A stretch of DNA of 64,000 bases, taken from assembly GCF_012489685.1 (NCBI RefSeq), contig NC_080043.1, positions 48,499,127 through 48,563,126 of the forward strand. Reading direction: 5' to 3'. Source of the DNA: Lotus japonicus (Eukaryota; Streptophyta; Magnoliopsida; Fabales; Fabaceae). Position numbers and translations under genes: made by a program. Shown here in pieces: positions 10,059 to 23,129 of the stretch (its first letter is position 1; the number at the start of each line of letters is the position of its first letter). Under the pieces are notes generated by a model. It saw only the letters and a list, made by a program, of their open reading frames with translations, was not told the DNA's origin and ran no database searches.

Positions 10059-10709
10059 CTGACAATAGGCGTAGTCCGCCAAAGCACACACAGAAGACGC
10101 GAGGGTCAACTCCAAAGAATTATGTAAGTAATATCACCAATAGATACAGATAAGAGTTAGCCACTTAGGCTTATAGCTAGAGATAGCATCCTAGGGTTGT
10201 ATATTCTACAATGAATATAAACGACAGTAGTAACAATTAACATGCTTCAAATAGGATTAACAATTATCAATCACACTCAGCAACTAAGTCAGTATGCATG
10301 TTGCATGAAATGCAGATGACGGTTAACCCAGTTAACCAAATGCATTCCGGAACGGATGGGCATCAACGGATCAGCCCTAACACCAGCCACGGTGGGACCA
10401 TTTCGGCCCGCGTGCCTCTTACTCCAACAACAACGGTAGTCAGATCAGCAGTAAGAGTCGCATAATAGCGCTCTTACGCGGAAATCCGGGTCTTATGACC
10501 ATTTTGGAATCCACCGAGGTCCGAAGTCCGTCTCGTGTTAATACCTCATTAATGGTGCATGAATGCGAAATGATTAGCCAAACAACGTCTCCGACCTCAC
10601 TCGACACGTCGTCACGTGTTCTAACTAAATTATTGTCTCTAAAAGCTTACCCTAAGGTAAAGTCGATTCTGCGACAAAAGACACTTCTTTCAACAACACA
10701 CATTCTCTC

Positions 10710-10880
10710 ATGATGATCTCCAAATCATCCGAATTATCTCCATCCGATGGTCAAAACTGCTCAACGAGCAAAGAGTATCAACATACTCGGAAACTACCTG
10801 TTTCCCGGCTTATCTCTCAGATAGCCCAACAACACAACTGCTCCCAGAGCACAAGAGTACCAACATACTCAAAACTTATA
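10710..10880. repeat. Stem-loop array in LTR
   Basis: A run of adjacent short inverted repeats: GATGAT/ATCATC, GCTC-AAC-GAGC, GAGTAT-CAAC-ATACTC, GGAAAC/GTTTCC, GGCTTATC/GATAGCC, then GCTC-CCA-GAGC and a further GAGTAC/ATACTC pair. The same series occurs, amplified, at 32651-32945 and 59888-60150. Confidence 0.75.
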
Positions 10881-13800
10881 ATTTCTCAACACCTGGATCC
10901 GACGACACTTCTCGTTTTCCAAAACTAAGATTTGACTCCTAAGCTTTCCTTCGAGATTGTTATCATTACTTAAAGGTTTAGAGGTTGATTAATGTCTTAT
11001 GAGTTTTCCTTATAAAATAGTTTCCATTTTGTCTTATCGCAAATCTTATAAATTTTCAGGATCTCCTAATCCCAAATCACTCCCAGAGAATGTCTCGATC
11101 CATTAAAAACAATACTAGGCCCGAATCCTCGTTCGTCCTGTCAAACTTCCTCAAAACTCTAAATAAAAATCGGCATGACTTGCCCGCTATTCTCACTCCT
11201 CAGTACCACAGTATATATGAAAAAGCATAGTTAAATCAGCACAGTCAACCAACATGTCATATATCTCAACACATCCTAACATAACCACTTAGCACTTAGC
11301 ATATAAGCAAATATCACACATCCTAGATTACCCACATAGCACATAGCATGTAAGTCAATCTCAAAAACAGTCAGTAGATGAATCATCTACATTGTCAGCC
11401 GAAGCCTCAGAAAACATTTTACCAGTCAAACACAAACAAGTGCATAAACAGTAAATCAAGTCGAAAGCATCGACACCTAAGCATTAACTAAGGATTCAGT
11501 GAGTAGCCCTCACCTGTAGATTCTCCAGGATTCTCTTCGAATGGTCCTACACAGTCAGCTCCTTGATCTTCAGGAAATTCTTCAAAAGAACCTTTAGAGT
11601 AAAACCACAGAATTTCATCAGAATCTATCAGAAACTCGGCAATCAATACTCACTAAGGTTACCCGAAGTAATACATACTCTGAGGTACGATAATCTAGCG
11701 CGAAAGGACAAGTTTTTGAAAAAGAATTTTCTTCCTCCTCCTAGGGTAGTCTCGGCCACTATTGGTAATTAGGTGGGTCGATTTTTCTTCGATCAAACTT
11801 GATTTTTCTTCGATCAAACTTGGTTCCTAGGTTATCATTAGTCGTAACTAAGGGTATTCTAAACTCGGAAAAATTATCGGATCGAAAACTGTCGCAGGGG
11901 TATTTTGGTCAATATTTTTAGCTCAGAATTTCAAAACTGAAATTTCGAAAAACAAATTGGATGGGGACGTCACCAACGACGTTTATGACGACTAATCCTA
12001 CTAGCACTAAGCTAAGGCGATAGTTTTCAGCCCAAAGGACGAAACTTTGTCCCAAAATGGGTATTTGAAGCAGAATTGAAACTCGACGGTAGTTTTTCGA
12101 GAATCGGCGTAATATTATTCGCTAAACACGCTCAAGAGCACGTAGGGAAGATGTTTAGATAGAAAAATGGAATTATCTGGATAGTTTTGCAAAAACCTCA
12201 AAACTAAGAGCACAGAAAGACATAGTGAAAAGCTACGGAAAAGACGATCAGAGGTAAGGATTAGCGACTATACCTCGATACCTTCAAGTAGCAACTGTTG
12301 AATCAACGATCAAGCAAGAAATGAAGAAAAACTTTTCTTCCTCCTCCTCCAATGAAGCTCGCGGCCTTGAGAGAGAAAATGGTGAAGTTTTTCCATTTTT
12401 TCTCATTTTCTTGCTATATATAGAGGATGGAAAAACACGGGAAAATGAAAGTTTCGCGATTCCGATTTTTCCGGCTTCATTCTCCGTGAATTCTAAGATA
12501 TGTTTTGGCCAAAGAATTCCAAAACTAAAAAGAGGTCTCCTTGTATTTTAGGTGACTAATACAAAGTCGGTGTAAAACTATTTTACCCGATAAGTTACTT
12601 TTTGCAGTGGATGTCGGAATAGAAAACTTCCTTCTGAAGAAAGATTGAAATCATCAAGAGAAATGGGTGTACGCGTGTGGAATCTTCATTTGAAGCTCCG
12701 AATAGAAAAAGTATTCATCGTCGATTGATTCTAGGGTTCTTGAACTATCAAGGTTTTAGTTTCGGCAAACTTCCGAGGATTGGAATCGGACGTTCGTAGA
12801 TCCTAGGGTTTCGCCTTGAAACGCTTGTTATATATGGATTAAGAGAAGTTCTAACATTTCTCTGAAGATTTTTGGAATATGTTCCCATCGTGTCTCTAAG
12901 TAAAAACTAGCTATTTACTAGGGTTTCTGCCCTAGGTTTAAGCGTATATCGATCGTGCTATACCTTTTATCGATTTTGATACAATCCTTAGACTTTTCCT
13001 GAACTTTCTCCTTCATAAATTTATTTCATTTAGTAAACTCTTGTTCAGGTTTCCCTTCACGATACATCGACCCTAATCGTGAATAAGAATTTTATTCACT
13101 TGGTATAAACTGAAAAACTTGGGTCTTACAATGATCAAGACGACATAAACCCCAACATCAAGAGTATCAAAGTACTCGACAACCTCCTTCGTGGCGTCCG
13201 CCAATTCCCAGTAACTTCAAGACTTGTCGACATTTCCCCGTCTTTCGCAATCATTTTCCCCTTTAGGTTCCCTATGATTTATTCGTTAATGAAAATGTTT
13301 CAAGTTGAATTAGTCAAGTTATGAGTTTTATTCTTGAAGACTAAGTTCCCTAAGGTCTCTAGTTCCAAGATTCCAGTCCTTATGAGTTTGCCCAAAATCC
13401 CACTAAATGTAATCCCCGGGGAAAGTCTAAGTATACAAACGATGGCTAGGTCTCAAACCTTGTGTTTGGACTTGCCTAGGGTTGTTCATCCAACCCGAAA
13501 GATCAAAAGGAATCAGTTCAGTGATTCTTCGCTCCGAAGTCGCGTCAAGGCGCATAATTTAATACAACATCAATATCATAAGTTATGAAAACAACATAGC
13601 AATAATTCATCATCATGTCCAATATCAAAATAATACACAAGTCGAATTTATCGACGCCTATCATGCAATATTAGCTAATAGGTAAGTTGCCCTAACCTCA
13701 AGTTGTTCCAGCCTCGCGGTATAGATTCTCCTCACAAAGTTGCTCCGTAGAACCCAAAGTTCCTTCAACTGAACCTCGGAGAAAACAAAGCAGAATTCCA

Positions 13801-15218
13801 TACAAAATCGATTAGCTCGATCACACACAACTAATTAACGATAGACAAAGTATTTAAAGCTTCAAAGTACAACAATCGAACACGAGAGGACGAGTTATCG
13901 CAAAAACGAAAACCTCCCCCCCCCCTAAAACATGCTCTCGGCCCTAAAGGAGAAAAGGGTTCCGGCGCTGTCGGAAAAATTTTAGAACAACTGGGTCAAA
14001 ATACGGCTACTCAGGGGCGTTTTGGTCCAAAATAAAAGCTCAAAAACTCAAAGTTAAAACTTCGGAAAACAAATTTGATGGGAACGTTCACAACGACATT
14101 TGTAGCAACTAATCCTAAAGGCACTAAGTCGGATTGCGACTTTTCGACATTAAAGTTTCAATATGTGCGCAAAATGGGTTTTTACACAGTTTTTCAGATC
14201 TTTGACAACTCGATCGAAATCGGCGAATAACGGCGAGTGTTCTAGTTTGTTGGGCAAGCATAGAAGGTATATCAACAGAAAAATCAGGAAAATCAGACAT
14301 TTTTACGAAAAGCTCGAAACTTTGAGCACAGAAATAGCTAAAGAAACGCGACAAAAAGAATGATCAGAGGTAAGAATCAAGCAAGTTACCGCGATGCCGT
14401 GAAATAGAGACAAACAGCTCGAAGATCGGTCAAGAATCGGCGAAGTTCTTCCTTCCTCCTTTCTCTCCTCAACTCGCGGCCTCTATGGTGGAAATGGGTA
14501 AGATTTTTGATTTTTTTACTATTTATAGGAGAGTGAAATCGCGGGAAAATGAAAATTTCGCGATTCCGATTTTTGCAGCACCTTCATCGGTGAATTCTAA
14601 GCGAGATTCTGGCGACAGAATTCCAGAACTCAAAACAGGTTTCTTGAATTTGGGAAAAACGATCCAAAAGCGGTGTAAGTTAATTTGCCCCGAAAAACTA
14701 CTTTTTGCTGTGAAGGTCAGACGACAAAACTTCGTTCTGAAGAAAGATTGGAAACGTCGAAAGAAATCTGGCAACGCGGATGGAAACTTTGTTAAAAGCT
14801 CCGAATAGAAAAAGTCTTCATTCAGTGATTGAATTTAGGGTTTTTGAAGCAAATAAATTAGCGTCGTCGGACTTCCGAGAAGTGAATCCTGTCGTGTGTA
14901 CAGTCCAGGGTTCCGAAATGAAACACTGGTCGAAGGAAAAATAAAGAGAACTTCTTATTTTTCCAAGGATTTGAAATATCGCGTAAACATTGCTTTAAGA
15001 GCGGAATTAGCATATTCTGGACACTCTTGCCATAAGGCGGGTGTGCAGACGACTCGCACGAACTCCTAAAACGACTATGGTACTATCCTCAAGCAATTCC
15101 TGAACTTTCTTCTTCATTGAACTTTCCCAAACAGCAAACTCCTGTCACGCTTACACTGATTCTACGCGTGAGTCGGAAATTTAACTTTAAATCCAGTTCT
15201 GCAAATCCGGGTCTTACA

Positions 15219-18200
15219 GTCCCAGTGGTCTTGTTGGCAGCATCAACGTTGAGTTTGTATTGTCCTGTCCCTGGAGGTATCCAAGTGGTTGGTGAGGTTT
15301 CTTTGCCAAAATCCTCTTGTTTCTGATCCTGTCCAATGTGAATTTGAGAAGCTTTTGTCAAAGTTTGCTCTAAATCCCAAAGCTGACCTTCAAAAACCTT
15401 TGTGTTTCTCCTTTTCCAAATTGTCCAAACTAAGTTGAAAACTTCAGCCATTGTTTCTGAACTGGGCTGTTCCAAAATTGCCTCTAGCCAACCTTTAAAA
15501 TTTGTGTTTAGATATTGTGGTACCTGGATGCTCAAGTGTGATCCAAACCAAATTCTTTTCGTACTGGGACAGGTGAGTAGTGCATGGTTTGTCGTTTCTT
15601 CTTCACCGCAGTTTGGGCATAATGTGTCTATTTCAATTCCTCTCCGCTATAGATTCACGTAGACAGGGAGAACCTCTTTACAGGCTCGCCAAATAAATTC
15701 CTTGCAGCTTGGCAGCACCTCCACAGCCCAAATCTTCTTCCACATATGTGATCCCCTCAAGTTTGAGGGTCCTGCTTCTCCAATATCACTGCTTGGCCCT
15801 TGCAGAATTTTATAACCACTTTTTACACTGTACACACCATTTACATTGTCCTTCTAGATGATCTTGTCTCTCCTTTGTTCTTTAGGAAGGGGGATTTGGA
15901 GGATTTTACTCGCATCCATAGGGAGGAAAATGGGTCGAATCAGTGCTTCATCCCATGATCTGTTGGAGGTGTTAATTAGTTGGCTCACCTTTGTAATATT
16001 ATGATCTTCACTTCTGGTTGTTTGTATTCTTCCACTGTTGTATCCTGACACCCAAGGATCAGACTATATTTGAATTCTTTGGCCATCTCCAACTTTCCAT
16101 AAGCTGCCTTTGTTCATCATGTCTCTTGCTGAGTACAAGCTTTTCCATAGGAAGCTCGAGCTGGTACATTTCCTTGCTTCTCCCAGGTCACACTTAGGGT
16201 AGTATCGAGCTTTTAGAATTCTTGCCATGAAGGAATCACCTCTGCTCATCAGCCACCACCATTGTTTGCCCAACATGGCTTTGTTAAAGTTGTGAAAGGA
16301 TCTGAATCCTAGGCCCCCAATGCTCTTTGGGGTTGCAAGTCTGTCCCACCTTATCCAATTTAGTTTCCTAGTCTCAGCATTTCCTCCCCAGTAAAAATTG
16401 TTGATCATTTTTTCAATTTGGGAACAAAGAGTGGATGGAAGTAAGAAGAGTCCCATGACAAAAGATGGAATAGCTTGGGCAATTGATTTGATGAGAACAC
16501 TTCTCCCTGCTCTCGATAAGGCCTTCTCATTCCAACCTTTGAGTTTTTTCCAGATTCTATCTCGAACAAAATTGAAGACTTGCATCTTGGATCTTCCTAC
16601 AATTGTCGGTAATCCTAAGTACTTCTCATGACTCTCAACCGCCTAAACACCAAGGAGTTGTTCAAGCTCAATAATTCGGGGACTGGGCACATTTCGGCTT
16701 AGTGAGAGTTCAAACTTGTCGAAATTGATTCTTTCTCCGGAAATATTCTCATCGTCATGTAGGATACCTTTGAGAATTGTTGCTTCCTCCATCGTTGCTC
16801 TTGCCAAGAGAATGCTATCATCGGCAAAGAGTAGGTGGGAGACCATTGGTGCTGATGGTGTGATCTTGATTCCATGGAGACAACCTTCTGCTACTTTCGA
16901 ATTAATCATAGCCGATAGAACCTCCGAGCAAAGGATGAAAAGGTATGGTGACAAAGGGTCCCCTTGGCGTAATCCTCTTTTCGGGGTAAAACTCTTGCAA
17001 GGTTGGCCATTGAGCATTACTTGGAAAGACACCGTAGTTACACACCCCATAATCATATTTACCCACTTTGTTGAGAAGCCCATTTGTTCCAAATTGCTTT
17101 GAAGAAAAGGCCATTCCACGCGATCATAAGCCTTGGACATGTCCGTTTTGAGTGCCATAAAACCTTTGGCTTCGCTTGTCTTATTTCTCATATAGTGGAA
17201 GCACTCGTGCGCCACAATGGCGTTGTCAGTGATCAACCTTTCCGGGACAAAGGTGCTTTGGGTCTCATTCACAATATCTGGCAAAATACCCTTGAGCCGA
17301 TTTGCAAGTGTCTTTGTGACCAGCTTAAAGACCACGTTACAAAGGCTTATGGGTCTGAAATCTTTGGCATGCTCTGGCTTCTTAACTTTGGGGATGAGTG
17401 TGATTAGTGTTTGATTTATCTGGCTTGGGTCTTTTCCATCATTCAAGATACTCAGTACATGGCTGCACACCTCCTCCTGAATCAGTGGCAAGAACTTTTG
17501 GTAGAAGAGTGCCGGGGTGCCATCAATGCCCGGTGCCTTAGTAGGGTGCATTTGTTTCAATGCCATCCTTACTTCCTCCTCTATGAACGGTGTATCTAGC
17601 CAACATCTATGTTCCGTTGTAACTCTGTCCTTTACTAGGATGGTTAAGGCCTCACAATTGGTAGGGCTTGTGGTGGTAAAAAGGTTCTTGAAGTAGCCCG
17701 TAAGCACCTCCTCTATGTCCTCTTCTTCTCTCCAAATCACCCCGGTATCATCTTTTATTTTCTCTATTAGGTTCCTTGCTTGCCTCTGAGATGCCTTCCT
17801 GTGGTAGAACTTGGTGTTTCGTTCTCCATGGGCTAGCCAAGTAGCTCTTAATCTTTGGCTCCACATGATCTCTTCGAGTTTTAGGAGTTCCTCAAGTTCT
17901 TTCTCTTTCTCTAGTGTCTCTTTCCTTACTTCCTCGGTTTGCCTTACTGCCTGTAATTTCTTGAGTGCTTTCATCAAGTCTTTAATCTTCCTTGGTATGC
18001 TTCCCACTGTGACCTCTGCCCATTCAGAAAGATTTGCAGCTACACGCCCTAACTTGGATTGAATATTACTGCCCCCTCCTGGCCATGAATGTTTGACAAT
18101 TAGTTCACATTCCTCATTTCTAAGCCACATCTCTTCAAACCTGTACATTTTCTCTTTTCTCCTTCTTTTCTTCTTTCTCTTTGATATTGTAATAGCAATA

Positions 18201-18399
18201 GGGTTGTGATCTGACCTGAATCTTGGCAAGTGGTCTACCTCTGAGAAGTTCCAGGTTTGTCTCCATTTCTCATTTGCTAAGGCTCTATCCAACCTCTCTT
18301 CAATTGTGTCTGGCATTTTCCTTCGATTTCACCAAGTATATTTGTAAGCATAGAATCCCAAGTCCGTGAGGCCGCAAACATCCATGGCATCTTGGAAAG
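15219..18399 (-). pseudogene. LINE ORF2: end of endonuclease, reverse transcriptase, zinc-finger region
   Basis: Reading from 18394 down: the end of an APE-type endonuclease (DAMDVCGLTDLGF, ERLDRALANEKW, RSDHNPI), then a non-LTR reverse transcriptase with HPTKAPGIDG, FRPISLCNVVFKLVTK, KTDMSKAYDRVEW, RGLRQGDPLSPYLF and the catalytic LLFADDS. After that come LPTIVGRSK, KLKGWNEKALSRAGR, WGGNAETRKLNWIRW and a zf-RVT-like stretch (WKKIWAVEVLPSCKEFIWR). The frame is broken by a stop at about 16645 and by further stops and shifts near 16065-15840 and 15650-15540, so it is dead. It continues into the RNase H piece at 7288-7722 and, across the LTR element at 18400-23445, into endonuclease sequence at 23446-23500. 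Confidence 0.92.
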
Positions 18400-18715
18400 T
18401 GTACCGTTATGGATTCGGATTGGACCGAGTCTGCCTCCAAGTAGGATGAACGACCTAAGAATGAAGTAAGGAGGCCCCAAAGGAAGACAACCAAGCATGT
18501 GGTGTAGTTTAGATTCATCCTCCATTTATCCCCAAGACTAGTTAAAGGAGTTAATTATTATTTCCCTGATTTCCTCCCCTATTAATGTAGCCTGGTCAAC
18601 TTAGTAATGTATCTTTGACTAGCGTTTGAGTTCACCAACTATATAATTGGGAGCCAGTAATGTATAATGCATGTTCAACTTCTCATTCTTGCCTTAGAGT
18701 TTTTATTCCAGAACA
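18400..18715 (+). repeat. 5' LTR of the non-autonomous element
   Basis: Starts TGTACCGTTATGG, ends TTATTCCAGAACA, 316 bp. It is identical to the right LTR except for three substitutions, implying a recent insertion. Confidence 0.92.
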
Positions 18716-18716
18716 C

Positions 18717-18734
18717 TGGCGCCCACCGTGGGGC
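18717..18734 (+). other. Primer-binding-like site
   Basis: TGGCGCCCACCGTGGGGC begins one base after the 5' LTR. This is the position and TGGCGCC start expected for a tRNA primer site; the tRNA cannot be named with confidence. Confidence 0.65.
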
Positions 18735-19755
18735 ACGGTAAAATGATCCCCGCCTCCACAACCAAGAAGAACTCACAAGAAATGTGAACGAAAGTCATGG
18801 ATGGTGACTCTTCAAAGCTCTAGGTTCTACCTTCTAAATGAGATAAGTATTGTTCATATATTGATAATATGCTCCTCCAAATTTCCATCACCATGAAGAC
18901 CTTAGAAATTAAAGAATGGTAGTTTGTCTCCCAAACCGTAATAACTCGCATCATGAAATTTATATTGGCATCAACTTTTAATTTGTGTGAAACTTATTCC
19001 TTGTTTCATATACTCTATGATCAGTAAACCCGTTTTTATTAATAAAATCTTTGTAGATTATTACCATGGGAGAATTCCAATAGCTAGGTTGGGTGACAAG
19101 TTCACGTACGCCATCAACCTGTTTCTTGGATCTGGGACATTTTAACACCAGAATTCATTTATTCAATAGGCTACTAATCTCTGCAGGTTGATGTATCAAG
19201 AGCCCTCATAGCACCACTTCACTACCATGGCGATTTGCGTCACCTGGGAGGGCGAACATACTCAATCCATATTGTTTCACCAAGGGCATGCCATGAGACG
19301 CGCTGCAAGATGAACCTCCACCCACGCAGCGTACTTGCAGCTATCGTAATGAATCAACGGACAAATTTTCTCATTCATCAGTTTTAGAAATTATTTTTTC
19401 TATATTTGTTAGGACATTTACCTGATTGCAAAACTTTTTCTTATTATCATCTTTAACACTTTTAAAATTATCATTAATCAGTTATTGTCTCATAATTTCC
19501 TAAATTACAGTTATGGTATATCATTGATCATTGGGATTTTCCTAAATTGAAATCCATAAATTATGATTGTTAACGTAATGGTGGTTGACCATTTCTCTAA
19601 ATGCTTCAGTTATCAATTACCGGCGGTGGCTCAGTGAATTATATTTATGACTACTTTTTTATGGTATATAATTTTTAGTGATTAATTATATAGTGAATGA
19701 TATTTATTTTATTTATTATTACTAATTGCTCATTAATGATATTCACTACCCTACT

Positions 19756-20963
19756 TGTAAGATCAAGTTTTGATCTAGTAGTACAACTCTATGTTTTGAT
19801 GATTATAAGTTAACATTTTGATATGAACAATTATGGTACTCTAACGTGTTTTTCTGAGTGTGCTATTTACATGCTCTGACCTCTACTCAATCTCACACAA
19901 ATCAGAAGCACTGTGTATAAAGAGTGACCCAAGCAACGCTTTCGCATTGACCATGTTCAATATGAACAGTGGAAAAGCTTCAGAAGTTCTGAAGCTACAC
20001 AAACTCTGATGTGGACTCAGTCACTAGAAGCTCTGAAGATCCAGAAGTTCTGATAACCAAGAAACACTGAAGGTTCAGATGTTCTAATGGTGTAGAAGAC
20101 TCTGAAGATACAGAAGCTGAATAGTGGAAACTCTGAAGTCCAGAAGCAAGAAACTCTGAAGACCATGTACTTCCCTCTAAGTTCAGAATCAGAAGATACA
20201 ACAGTCAAAGGATCTGTGCTTTCCCTCTGACTCTGATCAACCGGCTTCACAAGTTCCAACATGAAGCATTCCCCTGATCAGAAGTCTCCTAGGTTTAAAG
20301 GTCAAGTCGCTATCCAAGTACAAAAGCATATGTACTATCCTGACGACCTACCTAACATCCTCAGCCACAGCAGAAGCTGGAATTTCCAGAACTGCCCTCC
20401 AACGGTAGCATTTCCATGCAACGTTCAACCCTAATCTTTGGAGTATAAATAGTGACTGAAGATTGAAAGAAGTGGCTAGAAGTATTCACACACGCGCAAG
20501 AAATATTCAAATCCTTCTAAGCTCTCTATCATCCTGAATTTCATTGTGTTTACTATAAGCTTTTTAGAAGAACTTTCTTTGTAAACAAGAACTTCATATA
20601 CAGTTGTATAGTTTTCCTTTAGGAGATCAAGGTTGATCGGATCCTAGAGAAGACTAAGAGAGTGAATCTTAGTGTGAGCTAAGTCAGTGTATTGTTAGTC
20701 ACTTGTAGGTTTCAAGTGCAGTTGTAACACATACCTGTTTAGTGGATTGCCTTCATTCTAAGAAGGAAGAAATCACCTTAACGGGTGGACTGGAGTAGCT
20801 TGAGTGATTTATCAAGTGAACCAGGATAAAATCCTTGTGTGCTTTTCTATCTCTCATCTTTAGCACTTAGTTCTCGAAAAGATTTGTTAAAATCTTTAAG
20901 GTGGAAGTTTTATCTTGAAAACGTTATTCAAACCCCCCCTTTCTATCGTTTTTCATACCTTCA
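19756..20963 (+). mobile_element. Solo LTR, probably Ty1/copia (SIRE-like)
   Basis: It is 1,208 bp, starting TGTAAGATCAAGTTTTGATC and ending TTTTTCATACCTTCA. The flanks CTACT and ATACT match at four of five bases, an eroded TSD. A TATA box TATAAATA at 20444-20451 gives the sense direction. It has an inverted homologue at 24961-26175. LTR length and the end motif fit SIRE/Maximus elements, but no coding part is present to prove it. Confidence 0.75.
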
Positions 20964-21335
20964 ATACTTTTAAGGCATATAATTAGAGGATTAATTCATT
21001 TTGCAACTGGTCTTTCGTGGACTCTACTCACTTCCTTCTTGTAACAGCATGATATCAACTTTTTAAATATGGTATTATACGCTTTTATTTGATCTCATTG
21101 AATTTAATTATTATGACTAATGAATAAGCAAGTCAATGTGTATTGGATACACGAGACTGTGAAAAACAATTTGCAGAGGCTGCAAGAATTGACGGAAAAA
21201 TGTTGGGCTCGGTTGAACACTCAAACTATCACCAACAAGGTTGGCCTTCTTCGTAAGTTGCTGAGTTAAACAAAGAGCGCCTGGCTTGCTTGCCCTATCT
21301 ATAAAAACTAGTCAGTCAAGCAAAATTCATTTAAC
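20964..21335. other. AT-rich interior of the non-autonomous LTR element
   Basis: No coding region recognised. It links the solo LTR insertion to the 65-bp repeat array. Confidence 0.5.
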
Positions 21336-22650
21336 CCCGTGCCATGTGCGTTTACAACCTCCGCCGACCACGTGTCGCGCGTCGAGCCTCACCACTTGGC
21401 CCCGTGCCCAGTGCGTTTACTACCTCCGCCGACCCCGTGTCGCAAGTCGTGCCTCACCACTTGGCCCCGTGCCCAGTGCGTTTATAACCTTCGCCGACCC
21501 CGTGTTGCGCGTCGACCCTCACCACTTGGCTCCGTGCCAGGTGCGTTTACAACCTCCGCCGACCCCGTGTCGCGCGTCGACCCTCACCACTTGGCTCCGT
21601 GCCAGGTGCGTTTACAACCTCCGCCGACCCCGTGTCGCGCGTCGAGCCTCACCACTTGGCCCCGTGCCCGGTGCGTTTATAACCTCCGCCAACCCCGTGT
21701 TGCGCGTCGAGCCTCACCACTTGGCCCCGTGCCCGGTGCGTTTATAACCTCCGCCGACCCCGTGTCGCGCGTCGTGCCTCACCACTTGGCCCCGTGCCCA
21801 GTGCGTTTATAACCTTCGCCGACCCCGTGTTGCGCGTCGACCCTCACCACTTGGCTCCGTGCCAGGTGCGTTTACAACCTCCGCCGACCCCGTGTCGCGC
21901 GTCGACCCTCACCACTTGGCTCCGTGCCAGGTGCGTTTACAACCTCCGCCGACCCTGTGTCGCGCGTCGAGCCTCACCACTTGGCCCCGTGCCCGGTGCG
22001 TTTATAACCTCCGTCGACCCCGTGTCGCGCGTCGTGCCTCACCACTTGGCCCCGTGCCTGGTGCGTTTATAACCTTCGCCGACCCCGTGTTGCGCGTCGA
22101 CCCTCACCACTTGGCTCCGTGTCAGGTGCGTTTACAACCTCCGCCGACCCCGTGTCGCGCGTCGACCCTCACCACTTGGCTCCGTGCCAGGTGCGTTTAC
22201 AACCTCCGCCGACCCCGTGTCGCGCGTCGAGCCTCACCACTTGGCCCCGTGCCCGGTGCGTTTATAACCTCCGCCGACCCCGTGTCGCGCGTCGTGCCTC
22301 ACCACTTGGCCCCGTGCCTGGTGCATTTATAACCTCCGTCGACCCCGTGTTGCGCGTCAACCCTCACCACTTGGCTTCGTGCCAGGTGCGTTTACAACCT
22401 CCGTCGACCCCGTGTCGCGCGTCGAGCCTCACCACTTGGCCCCGTGCCCGGTGCGTTTATAACCTCCGCCAACCCCGTGTTGCGCGTCGACCCTCACCAC
22501 TTGGCCCCGTGCCAGGTGAGTTTACAACCTCCGCCGACCCCGTGTCGGGCGTCGAGCCTCACCACTTCGCCCCATGCCCGGTGCATTTATAGCCTCGCCA
22601 ACCCCGTGTCGCGCGCCGATCCTCACCACTTAGCCCAGTGCATCTCCGCC
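21336..22650 (+). repeat. GC-rich tandem array, 65-bp unit, about 20 copies
   Basis: The unit contains GTGCGTTTACAACCTCCGCC, GACCCCGTGTCGCGCGTCG and CCTCACCACTTGGC. It repeats every 65 bp with variants (CCAG/CCCG, GACC/GAGC/GTGC) arranged in higher-order groups, and decays into partial units to about 22840. As 65 is not a multiple of three, the array is open in all plus frames over long stretches, giving spurious 150-codon ORFs with a 65-residue period. It is far more GC- and CpG-rich than its surroundings. It lies in the 3' part of an LTR element. Confidence 0.93.
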
Positions 22651-22840
22651 TCAAGTGTGTTCAATCTCCGCCGACTCAGGTCGTGTGTCGACCCTCACCA
22701 TTTGGTCTCCCCATCAAATGTGTTCAATCTCCACCGACCTCGGTCGCGCTCGAGTCTCACCACGTGGCCTTGAGCTAGGCGAGTCGATCTTCGCCGACTC
22801 TGGTGCGTGCAAACTCTGTCAGTCGCACATCGAGTCCTAG

Positions 22841-23129
22841 TACATGGACAAAGGGCTTACGATACCAGAGTTACGAGACCTCCAATAAACGAATGATCAT
22901 TGTTAGAGAAGCGAACAACACGTAAAAGAGCCAAAACGAATCGCTTGACAGATGCTACACATTTATGGCCGGAGAAAGATAAGAAAAATCGTACAAAAGC
23001 AGCAATGCAATGTTCATTACAGACGACCGACCACACAGTCTAAGGAATTAAAGAAGTCAAGGTCTCGAAACCAACAATCAGCTTAAAGGCTTTTGTGCCT
23101 AGTTCCTAGCCACAAGCCTTGGGGGGCTG
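22841..23129. other. 3' interior of the non-autonomous LTR element with purine tract
   Basis: No gene. A G-rich polypurine tract just before 23130 would prime plus-strand DNA synthesis. Confidence 0.6.

Larger units (their letters stand above)
9103..13130 (-). mobile_element. Tekay-type solo LTR (inner copy, 4.03 kb)
   Basis: It starts TGTAACACCCCGATTTCGG and ends GGGTCTTACA with TSD ATGAT (9098-9102 and 13131-13135). It is inserted in the LTR that spans 7723-15218, hence younger than it. No internal retroviral domain is left. It contains an intact copy of the LTR ORF (9588-10058) and a stem-loop array (10710-10880). The rest (10881-13130) has no recognisable gene. Confidence 0.92.
7723..15218 (-). 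mobile_element. Tekay-type solo LTR, itself split by a second solo LTR
   Basis: The ends read TGTAACACCCCGATTTC at left and GGGTCTTACA at right, flanked by TSD GTCCC (7718-7722 and 15219-15223). Without the inserted copy (9103-13130) the LTR is about 3.46 kb. It is unaccompanied by gag/pol, so it is a solo LTR left by recombination between two LTRs. The same end sequences bound the 3' LTR at 58277-62025, next to a Tekay-type integrase-chromodomain, which gives the family and the sense direction (minus). It interrupts the LINE RNase H domain between TTG and TGFGA. Confidence 0.92.

Noticed and set aside
21286..22773. Several 90-157-codon proteins with a 65-residue period
   Set aside because: They are a by-product of the 65-bp GC-rich tandem repeat, which lacks stops in all plus frames.
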